NCBI GenBank assembly: GCA_964521425.1
Contig: CAZFRO010000001.1
Location: forward strand, 171,051 to 235,050
Source of the DNA: Joyebacterum sp964521425
GTDB lineage: Bacteria; Joyebacterota; Joyebacteria; Joyebacterales; Joyebacteraceae
Direction of reading: 5' to 3'
DNA length: 64,000 nt
A model generated the notes under the pieces. That model saw nothing but the letters and a program-made list of their open reading frames with translations, was not told the DNA's origin and made no database searches. Positions 34,580 through 41,887 of the stretch are shown here, in pieces. Within the stretch, counting starts at the first letter, position 1. Every line of letters begins with the position of its first letter. Made by a program: the position numbers and the translations under genes.

Positions 34580-34608
34580 TTGACACTGGGCGATGGTGCT
34601 GCTAATCT
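34580..34608 (+). promoter_or_regulatory. Sigma-70-type promoter for the aminotransferase gene
   Basis: A consensus -35 TTGACA (34580-34585) and TAATCT (34603-34608) with a 17-base spacer, about 70 bases before the ATG at 34679. Confidence 0.6.
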
Positions 34609-34678
34609 CAGGTGTTTCGCTCAGTCGGCATGAAGGTGTTTTCGTCTTCCACACGGGGCTTCTTCCGGGAGGGGACAC

Positions 34679-35932
34679 ATGGTCAGCAATCTTCAGGGGC
34701 TCTTCTCAACAAACGCACGAGGGATGAAGAAATCTGTCATCCGCGAGCTTCTCAAGCTCACTCGGAGACCTGAGGTCATCTCATTCGCCGGAGGTCTGCC
34801 CGATCCGGACGCTTTCCCCATAAAGGAAGTGGGGGAGGTTGTGCTCGACGTCCTTGAGCGTGAGGGCAGGACGGCACTGCAGTACAGCCCGACTGAGGGC
34901 GATCCGAAGCTCAAGGATGAACTTATCGCCTACCACGAGCAGGAGAACGGCATCAAGCTCAACCCGGACAACATCCTCGTCACGGTCGCCTCCCAGCAGG
35001 CGTTGGATCTTGTCGGGAAGTGCTTCATCGACAACGGTGACCCGGTCATAGTCGGGCAGCCGACGTATGTCGGGGGCCTGAGCGCCTTCCACAATTACGG
35101 CGCGCACATGATCGGAGTTCCGCTGGATGAAGGCGGAATGCGGATGGACCTTCTCGAACTCGAACTCAAGAAACTGAAGCAGAAGGGGCTGAGACCGAAG
35201 TTCATCTACGTGATTCCCGACTTCCAGAACCCGGCCGGTCTCACGATGAAGGAGGAGCGTCGGAAGGAGCTTCTGAAGCTCGCTTACGAATACGATTCGC
35301 TCGTCGTGGAGGACAGCCCGTACCGAGAGCTGCGCTATGAGGGCGAGAGTGTCAAGACGATCTACGCCCTTGACGGGAAGGGACAGGTGCTCGGGCTTCA
35401 CACATTCTCGAAGATCCTGTTCCCCGGCATGAGATTGGGGTGGGTGATCGGAGATGAGGCGGTGATCGAGAAGCTCGTGACGGCGAAACAGGCGACCGAT
35501 CTGTGCACGCCGGCTTTCACTCAAGCGATCGTGGCTGAGTTCATGAGCAGGAACCTCCTCAGCAAGGTGGTCGAGAACGTCAAGAGCATCTACTCAGAGA
35601 AGATGGCGGTGATGCTCAAGGCACTCGATGACTACATGCCCGATCTCGCCGGTCTCAAGTGGACGCGGCCTGAGGGCGGGCTTTTCCTCTGGGTAACGCT
35701 ACCTGCACACATGAACTCCGAGGAGCTGTTCTACGAGGCGATCGAGAACAACGTGGCGTTTGTCATTGGCTCGGCGTTCGACTGTACCGGCGAGGAGAAG
35801 AACACGATGCGACTCAACTTCTCCTTCCCATCGAAGGAGAACATCGTCGAGGGAATCAAGCGCCTTGCCAAGGTCATTGAGGAATCAGATCGAACCCGCA
35901 GGAAGTCACACGGCGTCATTGCCACGCCGTAG
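34679..35932 (+). CDS. PLP-dependent class I/II aminotransferase (2-aminoadipate/LysN-like)
   Basis: A 417-residue fold-type I aminotransferase of the Ib/LysN-MocR-like subgroup. ISFAGGLPDPDAFP near residue 34 and LQYSPTEGDPKLKDEL near 66 are hallmark strands; PLP lysine is in HTFSKILFPGMRLGWV near 245; VVEDSPYRELRYEG near 211 holds the PLP-binding Asp and Tyr. Members transaminate 2-aminoadipate, branched-chain or aromatic amino acids; exact specificity is not visible. It has its own promoter and a GGGAGGGG site. Divergent from the XRE-cupin regulator, which may control it. Confidence 0.88.
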   Translation: MVSNLQGLFSTNARGMKKSVIRELLKLTRRPEVISFAGGLPDPDAFPIKEVGEVVLDVLEREGRTALQYSPTEGDPKLKDELIAYHEQENGIKLNPDNILVTVASQQALDLVGKCFIDNGDPVIVGQPTYVGGLSAFHNYGAHMIGVPLDEGGMRMDLLELELKKLKQKGLRPKFIYVIPDFQNPAGLTMKEERRKELLKLAYEYDSLVVEDSPYRELRYEGESVKTIYALDGKGQVLGLHTFSKILFPGMRLGWVIGDEAVIEKLVTAKQATDLCTPAFTQAIVAEFMSRNLLSKVVENVKSIYSEKMAVMLKALDDYMPDLAGLKWTRPEGGLFLWVTLPAHMNSEELFYEAIENNVAFVIGSAFDCTGEEKNTMRLNFSFPSKENIVEGIKRLAKVIEESDRTRRKSHGVIATP

Positions 35933-35933
35933 A

Positions 35934-35997
35934 CATGCGGCGGGGAACGCGATTGCCGCGTCACAGGCATGCGCGGCGGGAAATGTGGTTGCCGCGT
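35934..35997. repeat. Imperfect direct repeat, each unit a hairpin
   Basis: Two units (35934-35961 and 35968-35997) read CATGC...GCGGCGGGGAA...GATTGCCGCGT with small changes. In each, GCGGC pairs with GCCGC over about 13 bases. It follows the aminotransferase stop directly and may serve as its terminator. Confidence 0.5.
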
Positions 35998-36095
35998 TCT
36001 TCCTCGCGGTAGTACGATTCTGGACTCGGTGAGATTAGTTGATGTAGAAGGGCACAACACGGTCGTGGTGACCGACAGAACCAGGAGAGGAATGC

Positions 36096-37229
36096 ATGGC
36101 GAACATGGACAAGACCGCTGATCTGGCAGGACCCGGAATCAGCACGTACGAAGAGGTGGCGAAGATCCTTCCCGATGGTTATGAGCCGATTCTCCCTCCG
36201 ATGGAGCGCATGAAGGCGCTCTACGAGATCAAGCGGTACATTGAGGACGGCCTTGCCAAGGAGCTGAATCTGCAGCTCGTGCAGGTTCCGCTCATCGTCG
36301 AGAAGAGCAGCGGCGTCAACGATGATCTGGATCGCGACGGGTCGCGTACACCGGTTGATTTCCCGTGCGGTCTCGGGCTTGAGAAGCGGATCGAGGCGCA
36401 GGTTGTTCAGGCTGCCACGAAGTGGAAGCGCCCGGCCTTGAAGCAGTTCGGCTGCGCGGTGGGTGAGGGGATCAACACCGACATGCGTGCCGTGCGTAAG
36501 GACTACTTCCTCGACCACGACCACAGCTCCTACGTGGACCAGTGGGACTGGGAGAAGGTCATCACCGACAAGGACCGCAACCTCGAGTATCTTAAGGACA
36601 CCGTCCGCAAGATATGGAAGGTCCTCCGCGGTGCGGGGATGCACGCGCAGGAGCTCTTCCCGGAGCTTAAGACCGACAAGTACCCGGACTTCCCCGAGGA
36701 GCTTGAGTTCTTCCACGCTGAAGAGATTCTGGAAATGTATCCGGACCTTCCGAGGAAGCAGCGTGAGACGAGGCTCATCATGGAGCATCCGGCGGTCTTC
36801 ATCATTGGTATCGGCTGGGTTCTCAAGGATGGGTACCCGCACGAGATGCGCGCGGCGGATTACGATGACTGGGTCACGCCGACTGTCTCCGAGAAGGGCG
36901 AGCCGATGCACGGGCTGAACGGCGACATCCTCGTGTGGAACCCGGTCACGAAGCGGCGTCACGAGCTCACATCGATGGGCATCCGTGTGACCAAGGATAC
37001 GCTCAAGCAGCAGCTCGAGCTCACAGGTCAGATGGACTTCATGGACCGGCCGTACCACCAGGCCATCATGAACGATGAGATCCCGCTCTCGATAGGTGGT
37101 GGTATCGGGCAGGCGAGGACCTACATGTACTTCCTTCGCACGGCGCATCTCGGTGAGGTGACGGTCTCGATCTGGCCTGAGAAGCTCAAGGAGATCTGTG
37201 CCGCGAAGAACATAATCGTTCTGGAGTAG
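36096..37229 (+). CDS. asnA: Aspartate-ammonia ligase (asparagine synthetase A)
   Basis: A 377-residue enzyme making asparagine from aspartate, ammonia and ATP, related to class II aminoacyl-tRNA synthetases. LIVEKSSGVNDDLDRDGSR near residue 70, FDxKxxxxxAEVVQSATKWKR-type segment (here EKRIEAQVVQAATKWKRPAL) near 100 and GGGIGQAR near 345 (ATP-binding Arg) are characteristic. It is longer than E. coli AsnA (330) by insertions near 150-200. GGAGAGG precedes the ATG. Monocistronic, followed by a terminator. Confidence 0.93.
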   Translation: MANMDKTADLAGPGISTYEEVAKILPDGYEPILPPMERMKALYEIKRYIEDGLAKELNLQLVQVPLIVEKSSGVNDDLDRDGSRTPVDFPCGLGLEKRIEAQVVQAATKWKRPALKQFGCAVGEGINTDMRAVRKDYFLDHDHSSYVDQWDWEKVITDKDRNLEYLKDTVRKIWKVLRGAGMHAQELFPELKTDKYPDFPEELEFFHAEEILEMYPDLPRKQRETRLIMEHPAVFIIGIGWVLKDGYPHEMRAADYDDWVTPTVSEKGEPMHGLNGDILVWNPVTKRRHELTSMGIRVTKDTLKQQLELTGQMDFMDRPYHQAIMNDEIPLSIGGGIGQARTYMYFLRTAHLGEVTVSIWPEKLKEICAAKNIIVLE

Positions 37230-37264
37230 TCTCTAGTTGTGATGACGGAATCGCTGTACCCTGG

Positions 37265-37311
37265 GACAAAAGGGGCCGTTTGTGGGAAAGCACCGCAGAT
37301 GGCCCCTTGTC
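37265..37311 (+). terminator. Terminator after asnA
   Basis: GACAAAAGGGGCC (37265-37277) pairs with GGCCCCTTGTC (37301-37311), allowing a 2-base A bulge, across a 23-base loop. Confidence 0.6.
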
Positions 37312-37332
37312 TTACAGCACGGAGCTCGGGGT

Positions 37333-37360
37333 TTGGTGGAGGCGCGATCTGTGCTATGCT
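37333..37360 (+). promoter_or_regulatory. Possible sigma-70-type promoter for buk-ptb
   Basis: TTGGTG (37333-37338) and TATGCT (37355-37360), 16 bases apart, about 40 bases before the buk start. Both boxes are imperfect. Confidence 0.35.
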
Positions 37361-37405
37361 CCTAGGGTTCTGGGCGGTTCTGTCCGTCGAGCGAGGAGAT
37401 GCGAC

Positions 37406-38518
37406 ATGTCGGGAGTCCTGAGAGTGCTGGCCGTTAACCCGGGCGGCATGACCACCAAGATCGCCGTCTACGAAGAGAACTCGCGCGTCTATGAGGCGAC
37501 CGTTGACCACTCACGCGAGGAGCTTTCGGAGTTCGACAGCATTCCCGACCAGCTCGACTACCGGAAGACCGCGATCGAGGCTGCTCTCAGGAGCGGAGGT
37601 TACCACGACAAGCCGTTTCACGCTGTCGTCGGCAGGGGAGGTCTCTTCAAGTCGATCCCAAGTGGAACCTACGTTGTTAATGAGGAAATGCTTGAGGATG
37701 CGCGGACCGGGTACGCAGGGCAGCATGCAAGCAATCTCGGTGCGCTTCTGGCCGAGGCGCTCAGACGGGATCTCGGCGGCAGGGCATTCGTCGTCGACCC
37801 GGTCTGTGTGGATGAGTTTGAGCCTCTTGCCAGGTACTCAGGGCACCCCGAGATCAAGCGCAAGAGCCTCCTGCATGCGCTCAACATCAAGGCCACGGCC
37901 AAGAAGGCGGCCGCGAGGCTGGAACGCCGCATCGACGACGTCAACATGATCGTGGCCCACCTGGGAAGCGGGATCTCAATCGCGCCTCTCAGGAAAGGGA
38001 AGATGGTGGATGTAAACAACGCTCTCTCCGGGGGACCCTTCTCACCGGAGCGCACGGGTGCGCTGCCCCTGATAGAGATGTTCGATTTCATGATCGAAAA
38101 GGGATACGACCCCGGGAGGATGAAGAAGTTCATCGCGAAGGAGGGCGGGCTTCTGGCGTATCTGGGCACAAACGACTTCCGTGAGATCGAGAAGCGCGTG
38201 GAGGGCGGCGACCTGGACGCGCGGGAGACCGTCGAGGCGATGGTCTACCAGATGGGCAAGGAAATCTGCGCGATGGCCGCCGTGCTGTCCGGTGACGTCG
38301 ACACGATCGTGCTGACCGGGGCAATCGCCAATTCAGAGCTCCTGGTCGGCATTCTCAAGGAGCGCGTCTCCTTCGTGGCCGACGTACTGGTCTTGCCAGG
38401 TGAGAACGAGCTGGAGTCGCTGGCCGAGGGTGCGCTCGAAGTACTGCGAGAAGAAGCGCCCCCGAGGGTCTACCCCACGGGTAGCGCGATAGCGGGAGAG
38501 GGCAACGTCTGCTGGTAG
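37406..38518 (+). CDS. buk: Butyrate kinase (acyl kinase)
   Basis: A 370-residue ASKHA-fold acyl kinase. LAVNPGGMTTKIAVYE at residues 8-23 corresponds to the NPGSTSTKIA motif, HLGSGISIAP near 190, and NALSGGPFSPERTGALP near 208 are diagnostic of Buk rather than AckA. It forms butyrate (or isobutyrate) and ATP from butyryl phosphate. An N-terminal extension back to 37280 lacks a ribosome site; GAGGAG supports ATG 37406. It is followed by ptb, giving the reverse of the common ptb-buk order. It could serve ATP gain from branched-chain acids in anaerobic metabolism. Confidence 0.93.
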   Translation: MSGVLRVLAVNPGGMTTKIAVYEENSRVYEATVDHSREELSEFDSIPDQLDYRKTAIEAALRSGGYHDKPFHAVVGRGGLFKSIPSGTYVVNEEMLEDARTGYAGQHASNLGALLAEALRRDLGGRAFVVDPVCVDEFEPLARYSGHPEIKRKSLLHALNIKATAKKAAARLERRIDDVNMIVAHLGSGISIAPLRKGKMVDVNNALSGGPFSPERTGALPLIEMFDFMIEKGYDPGRMKKFIAKEGGLLAYLGTNDFREIEKRVEGGDLDARETVEAMVYQMGKEICAMAAVLSGDVDTIVLTGAIANSELLVGILKERVSFVADVLVLPGENELESLAEGALEVLREEAPPRVYPTGSAIAGEGNVCW

Positions 38519-38594
38519 TGCCGGAGTACGCGATGACGAACGACTACAAATCTCTCTAGGCATTCTTAGGATCAAGTTGGCGAAAGGAGTACGC

Positions 38595-39536
38595 ATGGGT
38601 GGAGTGCAACCACCGAAGAGCTTCGACGAACTCAGAGCAAGGGCGCTCGAGTACGGGAAGAAGCGCGGGAAAGCCCGGCTCGGTCTGGCCGCGGCGTGGG
38701 ACGAATGCGCGCTCGAGGCGGCGCACGACGCATGGAAGCTCGAACTTGTCGACCCGGTTCTTGTAGGCGACCCGGATCTCATTCAGGCGGCGGCCAAGGG
38801 CGCCGGTCTGGACATATCGTCGTGGCGCATCGTCAAGGCGGACGGACCTGTTGAATCAGCCTGGAGAGCCGTGGAACTCGTGCGTCAGGGTGAAGTCGAC
38901 TTCCTCATGAAGGGCAAGATGAACACCGCCGTGCTCATGAGGGCCGTTCTGGACAGGGAGACGGGGATCCGTGACGGCGGACTCATGAGTCATATCGCCA
39001 TAGTCTGGACCCCGACCTTCGGTCGCCTGCTCTGTATGTCCGACGGGGGCATAGTGCTGGCTCCGTCACTGGAGGAGAAGGCAGATATCATCAGAAACGC
39101 CGTCGATGCCATGCACAAGCTCGGATGGGAGTGCCCGAATGTGGCCGTTGTCGGCGCTCTCGAGCTCGTCAATCCGAAGATGCCGCATACGATTGATGCC
39201 GCTGCGCTTGCAAAGATGAACGACCGGGGACAGATTACCGGTTGCATCGTTGACGGTCCGTTCGGGTTCGACAACGCCATCAGCGAGGACGCTGCCAGGA
39301 CGAAGGGCCTCAGGAGCCCGATCGCCGGGAAGGCGGATCTCGTCACGTTCGCAGACATAGACGTCGGGAACGTGTTTTACAAGGCTCTCTACTTCATGAC
39401 GGAGGGCGTTCAGAATGCGGGCGTCCTGATCGGGTCTCATGTTCCGATTGTGCTGCCGTCGAGAGCGGACGGTCTTGACACAAAGCGGAATTCGATCATT
39501 GTCGCAACCGTCATAGGGCACGCCTCCGCGGAGTAA
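38595..39536 (+). CDS. ptb: Phosphate butyryltransferase
   Basis: A 313-residue phosphotransacylase (Ptb, the Pta/Ptb family). VEAAHDAWKLELVDPVLVGD-like N-terminal strands, DFLMKGKMNTAVLMRAVLDRETGIR near 110 and CIVDGPFGFDNAIS near 220 match Ptb. It turns butyryl-CoA and phosphate into butyryl phosphate for Buk. AAAGGAG supports ATG 38595 over TTG 38577. It lies 76 bases after buk; no butyrate-forming dehydrogenases are in the window, so the acyl-CoA could come from amino acid breakdown. Confidence 0.93.
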   Translation: MGGVQPPKSFDELRARALEYGKKRGKARLGLAAAWDECALEAAHDAWKLELVDPVLVGDPDLIQAAAKGAGLDISSWRIVKADGPVESAWRAVELVRQGEVDFLMKGKMNTAVLMRAVLDRETGIRDGGLMSHIAIVWTPTFGRLLCMSDGGIVLAPSLEEKADIIRNAVDAMHKLGWECPNVAVVGALELVNPKMPHTIDAAALAKMNDRGQITGCIVDGPFGFDNAISEDAARTKGLRSPIAGKADLVTFADIDVGNVFYKALYFMTEGVQNAGVLIGSHVPIVLPSRADGLDTKRNSIIVATVIGHASAE

Positions 39537-39556
39537 TGCACGGAGGTCTGTGGCGA

Positions 39557-39641
39557 GCGAGAGTGGCGGAACTGGCAGACGCGCTGGATTTAGGTTCCAG
39601 TAGGGAAACCTGTGGGGGTTCGAGTCCCCCCTCTCGCACCA
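39557..39641 (+). tRNA. tRNA-Leu (anticodon TAG)
   Basis: An 85-nt class II tRNA. Acceptor arms GCGAGAG (39557-39563) and CTCTCGC (39631-39637); encoded CCA follows the discriminator A. The anticodon arm is CTGGA-TTTAGGT-TCCAG with anticodon TAG; a long variable arm (TAGGGAAACCTG) and GGTTCGAGTC T-arm are present. It lies 20 bases after the ptb stop. Confidence 0.95.
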
Positions 39642-39713
39642 CATGTCAAGGATACGGTCTCTCTTGGTTCTGTAGGCGTAGTTTATGCAGCCATTCATAC
39701 AAAGGAGCAGTCG

Positions 39714-41039
39714 TTGCTGGTTCGCGTAGAAGAACTCGACGGGTGGAAGAGGAAGCTTGTAATCGTCCTGCCCGAGGAGGACATCGCAAAGAAGGTGAGC
39801 GAACTCTATTCAGATCTCTCGAAGCGTGCTGAGGTACCGGGTTTCAGGAAGGGGAAGGCCCCTCGCAAGATGCTTGAGGGGCTTCACGGTGACGCCGTGA
39901 GGGTCGAGGCGCTCGAGACACTGATGAGCGAGGCGTATGTAAGTGCGATCAGGGAGTCGGGACTCAAGCCCATCTGTGATCCGACCGTTGAGGGTCTGGA
40001 CAGCGAACTGGCGGACGGTGAGCATACGTTCGCCGCAGTCGTGGAAGTGCAGCCGGAGATAGAGGTCTCCGACTACAGCGGTTTCGAGTTCACCGAGCGC
40101 ATACCGAACATCGCCGACGAGGATGTGGCACGCGCCCTCGATGAGCTAAGGGAACAGCGGGCAGAGCTTGTGACGGCAGGGCGTCCCTCGGGCGCCGGCG
40201 ACTTCGTCGTCATTGACTACGTTCGCCTGGACGACCACGGGAACGCCATCGAGGAATCGAAGCAGGTCGACTTCCCGTATGAGGTTGGCAGGGAAGGTGT
40301 TGTAAAGGAACTCGAGGAGGCCCTCACAGGTGCGAGTCCCGGCGACGAGAAGAAGGTCACCGTTAAGTACCCTGATGACTACGGGAACGAGAACCTGAAC
40401 GGGCAGACTCTTCTGTTCGACGTCACCGTCAAGGAGGTCAAGGAGAAGAAGCTCCCGGCTCTTGACGATGCGTTCGCCCGGACGCTTGGGAAATTCGAGA
40501 CGCTTCTTGATCTCAGAGTTCAGGTGCGGAACAGCCTGGAGGCGGAGGCCAAGGCGGCGGCACGGCGGAAGCTCGACGAGGATGTGGTCAACAAGCTCGT
40601 CATGGAGAATCCGTTCGAGCTGCCTGAGTGCCTCGTCCAGAATCGTCTCGAGCGCATGTACAAGCGTATGACCGATGGCCGCGAGGAGACCGATCTGCCG
40701 GATCGCGACGAGTTCGATCGCGCGTACCGCGAGGTCGTGGAGCGGCAGATCAAGTCCGGCATCCTGCTCGCCAAGATAGCTGAGACAAACGGCGTCAAGG
40801 TGAGTGAGGATGATATCAAGACACGCGTTGGTCTTGTGGCAGCGCATCAAGGCCGCGAGGTCGAGAGTTTCCACGAGGACCTCAAGGGGACGGATCTTCT
40901 GTCGCAGATAGAAGACGAGCTGTGGCTCGAGAAGGTCCACACGGTTCTCACGAGCGGTGTTACAGTCAAGACTGAGATGATAGATCTGCCGAGCGCGCCC
41001 GCCGAGAAGGTCGTGAGCAAGGCTGACGACGAGGGCTAG
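39714..41039 (+). CDS. tig: Trigger factor (ribosome-associated chaperone)
   Basis: A 441-residue protein with the three trigger factor domains: ribosome-binding tail containing the signature VPGFRKGKAPRKML near residue 37 (GFRxGKxP), the FKBP-like peptidyl-prolyl isomerase domain (about 150-240; GDFVVIDY, FDVTVKEVKEKKLP) and the C-terminal helical domain. It sits at the ribosome exit. TTG 39714 is used, six bases after AAAGGAG; the earlier ATG 39612 lies within tRNA-Leu. It begins the tig-clpP-lon proteostasis run. Confidence 0.94.
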   Translation: MLVRVEELDGWKRKLVIVLPEEDIAKKVSELYSDLSKRAEVPGFRKGKAPRKMLEGLHGDAVRVEALETLMSEAYVSAIRESGLKPICDPTVEGLDSELADGEHTFAAVVEVQPEIEVSDYSGFEFTERIPNIADEDVARALDELREQRAELVTAGRPSGAGDFVVIDYVRLDDHGNAIEESKQVDFPYEVGREGVVKELEEALTGASPGDEKKVTVKYPDDYGNENLNGQTLLFDVTVKEVKEKKLPALDDAFARTLGKFETLLDLRVQVRNSLEAEAKAAARRKLDEDVVNKLVMENPFELPECLVQNRLERMYKRMTDGREETDLPDRDEFDRAYREVVERQIKSGILLAKIAETNGVKVSEDDIKTRVGLVAAHQGREVESFHEDLKGTDLLSQIEDELWLEKVHTVLTSGVTVKTEMIDLPSAPAEKVVSKADDEG

Positions 41040-41085
41040 AGGAGACGAGCTTCACACACGCGATACCACTGGAGGACGCCACACA

Positions 41086-41697
41086 ATGGGACTTACACCC
41101 TTTGTCATAGAGCAGACCAGGGCGGGAGAGCGTTCGTACGATATCTTCTCGCGACTGCTCAAGGACTACATCATCTTCATTGGCGTGCCGATAGACGACA
41201 GGGTCGCCAACATCGTCATAGCGCAGCTCCTGTTCCTCGAGGCGCAGGATGCGGAGCGGGACATCTACATCTACATCAACAGTCCCGGTGGTCACATAGC
41301 CGCAGGGCTCGCGATCTATGACACGATCCAGTACATCAGATCCGACGTGCACACGATCTGTATGGGGCAGGCGGCCAGCATGGCGGCCGTGCTCCTCGCG
41401 GCCGGGAAGAAGGGCAAGCGGTCGGCACTGCCGCACGCACGCATCATGATTCACCAGCCCATGGGTGGAAGTCAGGGGCAGGCGAGCGACATCGAGATCT
41501 ACGCGAAGGAGATCGTCCGGATGCGCGCGGAGCTGACCGACATCCTCGCGACGCATACCGGCCAGAACAAGAAGAAGATACTCTCCGATTCCGACAGGAA
41601 CTTTTTCATGTCGGCCGAAGAGGCTCTGAAGTACGGGATTATCGACGAAGTGATTACGAGGAAGCACGAGCCCCCCGCGAAGCCGTCGCTGCCATAG
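41086..41697 (+). CDS. clpP: ATP-dependent Clp protease proteolytic subunit
   Basis: A 203-residue serine protease. Catalytic Ser in GQAASMAAVLL near residue 100, His in RIMIHQPMGG near 125, Asp in SDRNFFMSAEEAL near 172. INSPGGHIAAGLAIYDT is the oxyanion-side motif. Short propeptide and normal length. The usual next gene, clpX, is missing; a 190-base gap with its own promoter leads directly to lon. ClpP still needs an unfoldase encoded elsewhere. Confidence 0.95.
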   Translation: MGLTPFVIEQTRAGERSYDIFSRLLKDYIIFIGVPIDDRVANIVIAQLLFLEAQDAERDIYIYINSPGGHIAAGLAIYDTIQYIRSDVHTICMGQAASMAAVLLAAGKKGKRSALPHARIMIHQPMGGSQGQASDIEIYAKEIVRMRAELTDILATHTGQNKKKILSDSDRNFFMSAEEALKYGIIDEVITRKHEPPAKPSLP

Positions 41698-41745
41698 CGA
41701 GGCCGATTGCGGTAGGAAACCGTGCCCCCGGAGCTGGTACATCAG

Positions 41746-41774
41746 TTGCGGGACACGACCGTCCAGACTATGTT
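41746..41774 (+). promoter_or_regulatory. Sigma-70-type promoter for lon
   Basis: TTGCGG (41746-41751) and TATGTT (41769-41774), 17-base spacer, about 105 bases before the lon start. No CIRCE or heat-shock sigma motif is visible here. Confidence 0.4.
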
Positions 41775-41887
41775 ATGGACCGAGTGGCAGTGGTATTACG
41801 TGTGTTTCCCGCCTCGCGTGTCCTAAGGGGCAGACTGCCGGACTCCCAATCACACGATGATCGGGGGAACGGACAACGGGAGATGAG

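Noticed and set aside
39536..39832. Plus-strand frame across tRNA-Leu and the 5' end of tig
   Set aside because: It reads through the tRNA and is out of frame with tig; shadow.
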